5,372 nucleotides of DNA, from assembly GCA_947457975.1 (NCBI GenBank), contig CANGYC010000177.1:1-5372 (forward strand), given 5' to 3'. Position 1 is the first letter of the stretch, and each line of letters opens with the position of its first letter. This document shows, piece by piece, positions 1-4,830 of the stretch. The notes under the pieces are model-generated. The model saw nothing but the letters and a program-made list of their open reading frames with translations. It did not search any database and was not told the origin of the DNA. The translations under genes and the position numbers were made by a program. The stretch is from Comamonadaceae bacterium. Lineage in GTDB: Bacteria > Pseudomonadota > Gammaproteobacteria > Burkholderiales > Burkholderiaceae_C.

Positions 1-214
1 CGGCCGTGGCCGCGCCACCGAAGATGCGCTGGCTGCGGCGCGCCAGTACAAGCTCACGGGCACCACCGCCTTGCTGATTGACACGTCGGCGCAACCCCAA
101 GCCTCGGCCCAGACGCTGGCCCAGACCATGGGGGCCAGCTACATTCCGCTGCCCCATGCGGGCGCCCAGGGCCTGTCGCAAGTGGTGCGTGCCGCCACAG
201 CCGGCAAGGGCTGA
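1..214 (+). CDS. bchD: Magnesium chelatase subunit BchD, C-terminal end (partial)
   Basis: This is the last 70 residues of the D subunit of Mg-protoporphyrin IX chelatase, the AAA+ platform subunit that works with BchI and BchH to insert Mg2+ into protoporphyrin IX. The frame is open from base 2 to the TGA at 212-214; the 5' part lies outside the window. It reads as the end of the integrin-I (von Willebrand A) domain: a GRGRATEDAL segment (the end of the usual 'LTDGRAN' region), the beta strand TALLIDTSAQP, and the ending MGASYIPLPHAGAQGLSQVV, which matches the family pattern (LLIDTSPRP ... LPLPYADA ... LS). Identification rests on these motifs and on bchO lying directly downstream, the usual bchI-bchD-bchO order in purple bacteria. 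The catalytic AAA+ and acidic proline-rich parts cannot be seen here, so integrity of the whole gene cannot be judged. Confidence 0.9.
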   Translation, partial: GRGRATEDALAAARQYKLTGTTALLIDTSAQPQASAQTLAQTMGASYIPLPHAGAQGLSQVVRAATAGKG

Positions 215-222
215 AGGCAGGG
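214..222 (+). promoter_or_regulatory. Ribosome binding site of bchO
   Basis: The purine-rich stretch AAGGCAGGG lies just before the bchO ATG at 226. AAGG at 214-217 has an 8-nt spacing to the start, and its first A is the last base of the bchD stop codon. It supports the chosen bchO start and reinitiation by ribosomes ending on bchD. Confidence 0.6.
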
Positions 223-225
223 TCC

Positions 226-1158
226 ATGCCGCAAGGGGATCGCCTGGACTGGGAGCGGGAGGGTCTGCACTGGCCCCACCGCGAACGCAGCCGTTTCGTC
301 ACCGTCCAGAGTCTGCGCTGGCACGTGCAGCAATGGCCAGGCCCGCACCCCGGCGCGCCCCTGGCGCTGCTGATCCACGGCACCGGAGCCTCCACGCATT
401 CCTGGCGCGACCTGGCGCCTGCATTGCAAGAACACTTCGCCGTGCTCACGGTCGACCTGCCCGGCCACGCCTTCACAGGCACCGCGCCAGGCAGCCGGCA
501 GGCCCCACCGCTGTCCCTGCCGGGCATGGCCCGGGCGCTGTCCGAGCTGCTTCGCGCCCTTGGGCTGGCGCCCGAGCTGCTGGTGGGGCATTCGGCAGGC
601 GCGGCGATTGCCGTGCGCCTGTGCCTGGACGGCCTGGCGCATCCCCGCCTACTGGTGGGCCTGAACGCCGCGCTGCTGCCCTGGGGTGGGCTGGCCGGCA
701 CGCTGTTCTCACCGGTGGCCAAGCTCATGGCCTTTGTGCCGCTGGTGCCGCGCCTGTTTGCCCGGCGGGCACAAGACCCGGCGGTGCTCGACCGCCTGCT
801 CGAAGGCACCGGCTCCACCCTCGACGCCACCGGCCGCGCGCTGTACGGGCAATTGGTGGGCCACCCAGCCCACGTGGCCGGCACCCTGGGCATGATGGCC
901 AATTGGGACCTGGGCACGCTTGCGCGTGACCTGCCCCGCCTGCGCACGCCGCTGGACTTGGTCGTAGGTCTGCGCGACCACACCGTGCCGCCGGAGCAGG
1001 CCCAGCGCGTGCAGGCCCTGCTGCCCCCCAGCCTGCAGGCGCGCTGCCTGCCGCTCGAGAACCTGGGCCACCTGGCGCATGAGGAGGCGCCGGAGCGGGT
1101 AGCGGCACTCATCGAGGCGTGTTTCGCCGAACGCGCGCCGCAAGTGCCTCCGACCTGA
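226..1158 (+). CDS. bchO: BchO, alpha/beta-hydrolase-fold protein associated with magnesium chelatase
   Basis: The product is a 310-residue alpha/beta hydrolase-fold protein, a normal length for BchO, the putative magnesium-chelatase accessory protein encoded next to bchD. Its biochemical role is not established; it is assumed to assist Mg insertion. Visible motifs in order are the oxyanion HGTGAS at 51-56, the strand VLTVDLPGH at 73-81, the nucleophile elbow GHSAG with Ser123, a hydrophobic cap segment at about 145-180 (including LMAFVPLVPRLF), a candidate acid Asp251 in GLRDHTVPP, and His282 in LGHLAHEE. The Ser-Asp-His triad therefore appears complete. The ATG at 226 is preceded by AAGG at 214-217, 8 nt upstream and touching the bchD stop. 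With an 11-nt gap to bchD this indicates cotranscription and probable translational coupling. A different hydrolase is possible in principle, but the opening 'LDWEREGLHWPHRERSRFV' is typical of BchO. Confidence 0.93.
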   Translation: MPQGDRLDWEREGLHWPHRERSRFVTVQSLRWHVQQWPGPHPGAPLALLIHGTGASTHSWRDLAPALQEHFAVLTVDLPGHAFTGTAPGSRQAPPLSLPGMARALSELLRALGLAPELLVGHSAGAAIAVRLCLDGLAHPRLLVGLNAALLPWGGLAGTLFSPVAKLMAFVPLVPRLFARRAQDPAVLDRLLEGTGSTLDATGRALYGQLVGHPAHVAGTLGMMANWDLGTLARDLPRLRTPLDLVVGLRDHTVPPEQAQRVQALLPPSLQARCLPLENLGHLAHEEAPERVAALIEACFAERAPQVPPT

Positions 1159-1209
1159 ACCCCAGCCCTGAGCCCCTCAAAGGCCGGCCGCGCTGGATCC
1201 GCCCCTCAG

Positions 1210-1222
1210 CCGCCCAAGGCGG
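1210..1222 (+). other. Small GC-rich hairpin between bchO and bciB
   Basis: CCGCC (1210-1214) and GGCGG (1218-1222) can form a 5-bp stem with a 3-nt CAA loop, 52 nt after the bchO stop and just upstream of the bciB promoter. No U-tract follows (the next bases are AAGTTG), so it is not a convincing intrinsic terminator. It could slow or mark the 3' end of the bchD-bchO transcript. Confidence 0.2.
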
Positions 1223-1225
1223 AAG

Positions 1226-1254
1226 TTGTCAACTTGGGCTGACACTCCTATCAT
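1226..1254 (+). promoter_or_regulatory. Probable sigma70-type promoter of bciB
   Basis: A -35 box TTGTCA (1226-1231, 5 of 6 to TTGACA) and a -10 box TATCAT (1249-1254, 5 of 6 to TATAAT) are separated by exactly 17 bp. Transcription would begin near 1261, upstream of the two ATG candidates at 1302 and 1332. This lies in the 143-nt gap between bchO and bciB and is overlapped by a perfect PpsR palindrome, which makes a chance match less likely. It argues that bciB has its own transcript instead of relying only on readthrough from bchO. Confidence 0.65.
1227..1244 (+). promoter_or_regulatory. PpsR/CrtJ-type operator upstream of bciB
   Basis: The sequence TGTCA-N8-TGACA is a perfect match to the PpsR/CrtJ consensus TGT-N12-ACA, with fully palindromic 5-bp arms. 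It overlaps the -35 box and most of the promoter spacer, so bound regulator would compete with RNA polymerase. PpsR/CrtJ represses photosynthesis genes under aerobic conditions in Rhodobacter; in Rubrivivax both negative and positive effects are known. The regulator gene itself is not in this window, so assignment rests on motif and context. Confidence 0.8.
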
Positions 1255-1301
1255 CCCCACGAATTCACACCCCGCCGGATCACCCCGGCCCCACCTCGCG
1301 C

Positions 1302-2588
1302 ATGCGCCCTTCCCCGACCGCCCCCCAGGCCATGCCCGAGCCTCCAACCGAAGCCAGCACCCCGCTGTGGACGCCGGAACTGCCCGCCGCGCCGGCGCGG
1401 CACCTGTGCACCGACTGCGGCGTCTCACGCTCTGCCCAGCCCAAGCGCTGCGCCCAGGCCTGCCAGTTCATCCAGCCCGACTACCCGGCCCTGGAGCGCC
1501 AGGTGCATGGCCGCAGCCGCCTGATGCCCGCAGACTCAGGGTCTGACCAGGTGAGCGACGAACTCTTCTTCGGCCCGCACCAGCAGATGCTGCAGGCCCG
1601 CCTGAAGCGGCCGCTGGCTGGCGCGCAGTGGACCGGCATCACCACCCGGATCGCGCAAAAGCTGCTGGAGGCCGGCGAGGTGGACGCCGTGATTGCCATG
1701 GCACCCCACCCCGACGACCCCTGGCGCCCGCTGCCGGTGATCGTGACCCGCGCAGCCGACATGGCGCGCTGCCGGGGCATGCGCATGGGCTACGCACCGC
1801 TGGTGGCGCTGGTGGAGCCGGCGCTGCAGCAAGGCTACAAGCGGCTGGCGGTGATTGGCGTGCCCTGCCAGGTGTACGCACTGCGCGCCCTGCAGCCCGA
1901 GCTCGAGCGCGATCACGGCCTGGAAAAGCTCTTCGTCATCGGCATTCCCTGCTCGGACAACACCACCACCGAGCGCTTTCATGAGTTCCTGGCGCTGGTG
2001 GCACCCCAGCCCGAAGAGGTGACCTACCTGGAGTTCCGCGCCGACTACCACGTGGAAATTCGCACCCGCGACGGCCAGGTGCGGGAGCTGCCCTTCCTGA
2101 GCCTGCCGCTGTCGAGCCTGCCGGCCGACTTTTTCCCCATGACCTGCCGCAGCTGCGTGGACTACACCAACACGCTCAGTGACCTCACCGTGGGCTACAT
2201 GGGCGGTCAGGGTGAGCAGTGGTTGCTGGTGCGCAACGCCCGGGGGCAGCAGCTCCTGGAGCAGCTCGGCGACGAAGTGCAGCTCAAGGCACCCGGCAGC
2301 GCCGGCCGGCGCGCCGGTGCCGTGCGGGGTTTTTTGAAGAACCTGGAGCTCGCAGCCGGTGGCCTGCCGCTGCGGCGCATGCCCGACTGGCTGCGCCCCG
2401 TGGTGAGCTGGCTGATGCCCCGCATCGGCCCGCGCGGCCTGGAATTTGCCCGGGCCCGGGTGGAAATGAAGGCCCTGGAAACCCTGGTGCACCTCGAACG
2501 CGAGGAGCCCGCACGCATGAAGCACATGGTGCCGGAGCACGTGATCCACCTGGCCCGCCCCTACCGCCCCCCATCACCGCCGCGTTGA
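1302..2588 (+). CDS. bciB: BciB-type ferredoxin-dependent 8-vinyl reductase (FrhB/FdhB-like family)
   Basis: This is a 428-residue protein from ATG 1302 (418 from ATG 1332) of the coenzyme F420 hydrogenase/dehydrogenase beta-subunit-like family, best read as BciB. BciB reduces the C8-vinyl group of divinyl (proto)chlorophyllide using ferredoxin, FAD and Fe-S clusters. Numbering from 1302, an N-terminal Cys set reads LCTDCGVSR (C36, C39) ... RCAQACQFIQPDY (C50, C54). Then come VIGVPCQVYALRAL (C189), VIGIPCSDNTTT (C217) and MTCRSCVDYTNTLSDLTVGYMGG (C282, C285). These are BciB/cyanobacterial DVR hallmarks and separate it from methanogen F420 enzymes. The first ~30 residues are Pro/Ala-rich and unconserved in look. 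The start is uncertain: no good Shine-Dalgarno precedes either ATG. A GTG at 1119 in the same frame lies inside bchO and upstream of the promoter, so it is rejected. The stop TGA (2586-2588) overlaps the crtE promoter. Confidence 0.88.
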   Translation: MRPSPTAPQAMPEPPTEASTPLWTPELPAAPARHLCTDCGVSRSAQPKRCAQACQFIQPDYPALERQVHGRSRLMPADSGSDQVSDELFFGPHQQMLQARLKRPLAGAQWTGITTRIAQKLLEAGEVDAVIAMAPHPDDPWRPLPVIVTRAADMARCRGMRMGYAPLVALVEPALQQGYKRLAVIGVPCQVYALRALQPELERDHGLEKLFVIGIPCSDNTTTERFHEFLALVAPQPEEVTYLEFRADYHVEIRTRDGQVRELPFLSLPLSSLPADFFPMTCRSCVDYTNTLSDLTVGYMGGQGEQWLLVRNARGQQLLEQLGDEVQLKAPGSAGRRAGAVRGFLKNLELAAGGLPLRRMPDWLRPVVSWLMPRIGPRGLEFARARVEMKALETLVHLEREEPARMKHMVPEHVIHLARPYRPPSPPR

Positions 2589-2612
2589 CAAACTCGACTG
2601 TCATGTTAAATT
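2585..2612 (+). promoter_or_regulatory. Probable crtE(F) promoter overlapping the bciB stop codon
   Basis: A perfect -35 box TTGACA (2585-2590) is followed after 16 bp by TAAATT (2607-2612, 4 of 6 to TATAAT). Transcription would start near 2619, giving a leader of roughly 48 nt to the crtE ATG at 2667. The -35 box contains the bciB stop codon (TGA 2586-2588). The -10 lies inside the PpsR palindrome at 2599-2616. No terminator separates bciB from crtE, so some readthrough is expected as well. Confidence 0.55.
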
Positions 2613-2629
2613 GACAGTAAGGGTTGTCA
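2586..2629 (+). repeat. Array of four alternating PpsR-type half-sites, 13-bp pitch
   Basis: Four 5-bp half-sites begin at 2586 (TGACA), 2599 (TGTCA), 2612 (TGACA) and 2625 (TGTCA), each exactly 13 bp after the one before and alternating in orientation. The middle pair is the canonical operator. The last one could form a degenerate second palindrome with AGACG at 2638-2642, which would sit 8 bp from the first, like the paired sites at bchC. The first one coincides with the bciB stop codon and the -35 box. Confidence 0.6.
2599..2616 (+). promoter_or_regulatory. PpsR/CrtJ-type operator upstream of crtE
   Basis: TGTCA-N8-TGACA is a perfect palindromic match to the PpsR/CrtJ consensus TGT-N12-ACA, in the AT-rich gap between bciB and crtE. 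It covers the putative -10 box of the crtE promoter, a position that suits repression. It is the centre of a longer run of half-sites at 2586-2629 described separately. Confidence 0.82.
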
Positions 2630-2666
2630 CATTTTGCAGACGCCCTGTGAACTCAGCGGGGTCTCC

Positions 2667-3569
2667 ATGAGCATGATGGCGCAGATCGAACAAGCGATGG
2701 CCCAGCCCTTTTCGCGGGCGGACGCAGCCAGCGCACCGCCACGCCTGCTGGCCGCCATGCGGCATGCGGTGTTTCCAGGAGGCGCACGCATCCGGCCCCA
2801 GCTGTGCCTGGCCGTGGCGCGTGCCTGCGGCAACGACGCCCCCGAGCTGAGCCAGGCCGCCGCCGTGAGCATCGAGCTGATGCACTGCGCCTCCCTGGTG
2901 CACGACGACATGCCCTGCTTCGATGACGCCGACACGCGGCGCGGCCTGCCCACCGTGCACAAGCAGTTCGGCGAACCACTGGCCCTGCTGGCGGGGGACG
3001 CCCTGATCGTGATGGCCTTCCAGACCCTGGCACAGGCCGGTGTGAGCCACCCCCAGCGCCTGGCCGCCTTGCTCCTGGGGCTGTGCGAGGGCACAGGCGC
3101 ACCGGACGGCATCGTGGCCGGCCAGGCCTGGGAGTGCGAGCCCCGAGTGCACCTGGGCCAGTACCAACGCGCCAAGACCGGCGCGCTGTTCGTCACCGCC
3201 ACCTGCGCGGGCGCCCAATCCGCCGGCGCCGACCCTGCCCCCTGGCGCCGGCTGGGCGACTGCCTGGGCGAGGCCTACCAGGTGGCCGATGACATCCGCG
3301 ACGTGATGGGCGCCGACCAGCTGGGCAAGCCCACGGGCCAGGACGCGCAGCACGGCCGCCCCAGCACCGCCGCCGACCTGGGCCTGCAAGGCGCGGTGGC
3401 GTATTTCCGCGACCTCATGGCCTCGGCCGTGGCCTCGGTGCCCACCTGCCCCAGCCGGGCGGCGCTGCAGCAGCTGGTGCTGATGGAGTCTGAACGCCTG
3501 CTGCCGCAAAGCGCCTGCGACCAGATCGAGCGCCAGCAAGCCGCCCTGCGGCGCAAGGCCGTCGCTTGA
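2667..3569 (+). CDS. crtE: Geranylgeranyl diphosphate synthase CrtE
   Basis: The product is a 300-residue trans-isoprenyl diphosphate synthase that condenses isopentenyl diphosphate with allylic diphosphates to give geranylgeranyl diphosphate (C20), the precursor of phytoene and of the bacteriochlorophyll side chain. Motifs from ATG 2667: IPP-binding-region GGARIRP (38-44), first aspartate-rich motif LVHDDMPCFDDADTRRG (D80, D81, D86), KTGALF (170-175), second aspartate-rich motif QVADDIRDVMG (D208, D209, D212), and LGKPTGQDAQHGRP (219-232), characteristic of phototroph CrtE. The two residues between DD and the later Asp follow the bacterial GGPP-synthase pattern. The Lys usual in GGKRxRP is Ala40 here. 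ATG 2667 is preceded by CGGGG (2657-2661). A TTG at 2634 in the same frame lies in the operator region and is less likely; ATGs at 2673 and 2676 are alternatives. The neighbours crtF and bchC confirm the assignment over farnesyl diphosphate synthase IspA. Confidence 0.93.
   Translation: MSMMAQIEQAMAQPFSRADAASAPPRLLAAMRHAVFPGGARIRPQLCLAVARACGNDAPELSQAAAVSIELMHCASLVHDDMPCFDDADTRRGLPTVHKQFGEPLALLAGDALIVMAFQTLAQAGVSHPQRLAALLLGLCEGTGAPDGIVAGQAWECEPRVHLGQYQRAKTGALFVTATCAGAQSAGADPAPWRRLGDCLGEAYQVADDIRDVMGADQLGKPTGQDAQHGRPSTAADLGLQGAVAYFRDLMASAVASVPTCPSRAALQQLVLMESERLLPQSACDQIERQQAALRRKAVA
3555..3558 (+). promoter_or_regulatory. Ribosome binding site supporting the TTG start of crtF
   Basis: AAGG inside the end of crtE lies 7 nt before the TTG at 3566. 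It supports starting crtF at the TTG that overlaps the crtE stop and not at the next in-frame ATG (3650), which would remove 28 residues. Confidence 0.5.
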
Positions 3570-4729
3570 GCACGGCCCATCCTTCGCCGCATCCGGCGCC
3601 GCCGAGCGCCCCGATCGGATCAGGGCTGCGCGCCCGCATCGACCGCTGGATGACCGACCCGCGCCTGTACCGCTGGGCCCTGGGCAACCCCCTGGGCCGC
3701 TGGATCTCGGCCCGCCGCGCGCGCGGCCTGTTCACCCTGATGGCCGGCTTCGTACACAGCCAGGTGCTGCTGGCCTGTGTGCGCCTGCGCCTGCTGGAGC
3801 TGGTGTGCCAAGCCCCACGCACGGCGCAGGAACTGACGGCACTCACCCAGATTCCTCCCGATGCCCTGCAGCGCCTGCTGGACGCCGCGCAGTCGCTGCA
3901 ACTGCTGGAGCTGCGCAGTGGTGCACGCTACGGCCTGGGCTCACTGGGCGCGCCCGTGGTGGCCCACGAGGGCCTGCGCGCCATGATCGAGCACAACGCC
4001 CTCCTGTACGCCGACATGCGCGACCCCCTGGCGCTGCTGGATGCGCCCAAGGAAGCAGGCATGCATGCTTACTGGCCCTATGCCGCCAGCGAGGCGGGCC
4101 AACGCGAGGCCAGGCAGAGCCCCGAACAGGTCGCCCGCTACAGCGCCCTGATGGCCAGCTCGCAGCGTTTCGTCATTGAGGAGCTGCTGGCCAGCTACCC
4201 CTTTGCACGGCACCACCGCGTGCTCGACGTAGGCGGTGGTCAGGGCGGCTGGGTGAGCGAGCTGGCCCGCCAGCAAGCCGGCCTGGAGCTCATGCTCTTT
4301 GACCTGCCACCGGTGGCTGACCTGGCCCGCGAGAAGATTGCCCAGGCCGGTCTGGCATCGCGCATCACGGTGCACGGGGGCAGCTTCACCAGCGACGCCC
4401 TGCCCCGTGGCGCCGACCTCGTGACCTTGCTGCGCGTGGCGCACGACCACCCGGATGAGGTGGTCAGGCCACTGCTGCATGCCATCTACGAGGCGCTGGA
4501 GCCTGGCGGCACGCTGCTGCTGGCCGAACCCATGGCGCAGGCCCCTGGCGGTGCTGGCACCGCAGACGCCTACTTTCACTTTTACCTGCTGGCCATGGGA
4601 GAGGGCCGCCTGCGCACCGCCGAGCAGCTGCACGCCCTGATGGCCGAGGCCGGCTTCGTGCGCCTGGGACGGGTGCCCAACCCCATGCCCCTGCACGCCA
4701 CCCTGCTCACCGGCCAGAAACCGGGCTGA
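3566..4729 (+). CDS. crtF: Carotenoid O-methyltransferase CrtF (hydroxyneurosporene/demethylspheroidene)
   Basis: The product is a 387-residue S-adenosylmethionine-dependent methyltransferase that methylates the C-1 tertiary hydroxyl of hydroxylated carotenoids to give the methoxy group of spheroidene or spirilloxanthin. The N-terminal part (about 20-130) has the CrtF signature LRARIDRW, then RARGLFTLMAGFVHSQVLLACVRLRLLELV, a helical dimerisation/winged-helix region. The SAM site is RVLDVGGGQGGW (218-229), with FDLPPV (245-250) as the acidic-loop motif. His293 in RVAHDHPDE occupies the place of the catalytic His of plant-type O-methyltransferases (LHDW), and LEPGGTLLLAEPM (311-323) is the late strand motif. 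The TTG start overlaps the crtE stop (TTGA, 3566-3569). It is favoured by the upstream AAGG and because conserved-looking residues (LRARIDRW) precede the first ATG at 3650. Coupling to crtE is likely. An 11-bp tandem repeat spans the stop. Confidence 0.93.
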   Translation: MSTAHPSPHPAPPSAPIGSGLRARIDRWMTDPRLYRWALGNPLGRWISARRARGLFTLMAGFVHSQVLLACVRLRLLELVCQAPRTAQELTALTQIPPDALQRLLDAAQSLQLLELRSGARYGLGSLGAPVVAHEGLRAMIEHNALLYADMRDPLALLDAPKEAGMHAYWPYAASEAGQREARQSPEQVARYSALMASSQRFVIEELLASYPFARHHRVLDVGGGQGGWVSELARQQAGLELMLFDLPPVADLAREKIAQAGLASRITVHGGSFTSDALPRGADLVTLLRVAHDHPDEVVRPLLHAIYEALEPGGTLLLAEPMAQAPGGAGTADAYFHFYLLAMGEGRLRTAEQLHALMAEAGFVRLGRVPNPMPLHATLLTGQKPG

Positions 4730-4739
4730 AACCGGGCTG
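4718..4739 (+). repeat. 11-bp tandem duplication across the crtF stop codon
   Basis: The unit AAACCGGGCTG occurs twice in direct tandem (4718-4728 and 4729-4739), followed by AAAC, the start of a third copy. The crtF stop TGA (4727-4729) spans the junction, and a second, out-of-frame TGA falls at 4738-4740. It looks like a small slippage duplication that left the CrtF C-terminus (QKPG) unchanged. Confidence 0.85.
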
Positions 4740-4783
4740 AAACTAGTGTTTACCCTAGGTTCAGAGTTTATTTACACAGAATC

Positions 4784-4801
4784 TGTAATCTTTGTTTGAC
4801 A
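4784..4801 (+). promoter_or_regulatory. PpsR/CrtJ-type operator 1 upstream of bchC
   Basis: TGTAA-N8-TGACA fits TGT-N12-ACA, with one imperfect arm (TGTAA). It ends on the perfect -35 box TTGACA at 4796-4801. Together with operator 2 it forms a pair separated by exactly 8 bp, the spacing known for cooperative CrtJ binding at Rhodobacter bchC. Confidence 0.8.
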
Positions 4802-4823
4802 CATGTCACTGTCAACATAAAAA
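4796..4823 (+). promoter_or_regulatory. Probable bchC promoter
   Basis: A perfect -35 box TTGACA (4796-4801) is followed after 16 bp by TAAAAA (4818-4823, 4 of 6 to TATAAT). The predicted start of transcription is about 4830-4831, at the bchC ATG itself. Both boxes are overlapped by PpsR-type operators. bchC is probably also reached by readthrough from crtEF, since no terminator is visible in 4730-4795. Confidence 0.5.
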
Positions 4824-4827
4824 TACA
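4810..4827 (+). promoter_or_regulatory. PpsR/CrtJ-type operator 2 upstream of bchC
   Basis: TGTCA-N8-ATACA fits TGT-N12-ACA, with one perfect and one degenerate arm. It begins 9 bp after the end of operator 1 (8 bp between them), covers the putative -10 box, and ends only 3 bp before the bchC ATG. Occupancy would block polymerase at the start site. Confidence 0.75.
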
Positions 4828-4830
4828 CCT

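Noticed and set aside
78..929. 283-codon + strand frame across bchD/bchO, Arg/Pro/Ala-rich
   Set aside because: It is an out-of-frame reading of bchD and bchO. Its low-complexity Arg/Pro/Ala composition is typical of a GC-rich shadow.
1536..2549. 337-codon open frame on the minus strand opposite bciB, His/Gln-rich
   Set aside because: It is an antisense shadow of the bciB frame in GC-rich DNA. Its composition is biased (many His, Gln, Ala), it has no recognisable motif, and bciB on the other strand is clearly real.
2611..2639. Second perfect TTGACA (2611-2616) as an alternative crtE -35 box
   Set aside because: At 16-18 bp downstream there is no acceptable -10 hexamer (TTTGCA, TTGCAG, TGCAGA). 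The sequence is better explained as the right arm of the PpsR palindrome.
2601..3539. 312-codon open frame on the minus strand opposite crtE
   Set aside because: Antisense shadow of crtE with no domain motifs. It would also begin inside a well-supported gene and run into the crtE operator region.
3941..4696. 251-codon open frame on the minus strand opposite crtF
   Set aside because: Same shadow pattern, rich in Gly, Gln and His, with no family signature. The crtF SAM-binding motifs lie on the opposite strand.
4741..4761. Imperfect inverted repeat (AACTAG and CTAGGTT) after crtF as a possible terminator
   Set aside because: The stem is about 6 bp, mostly A/T, needs a bulged G, and has no following T-tract. 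It does not support an intrinsic terminator.
4747..4776. Further TGT...ACA pair upstream of the bchC operators
   Set aside because: The spacing between TGT 4747-4749 and ACA 4774-4776 is 24 bp instead of 12, and the positions are out of the 13-bp register.
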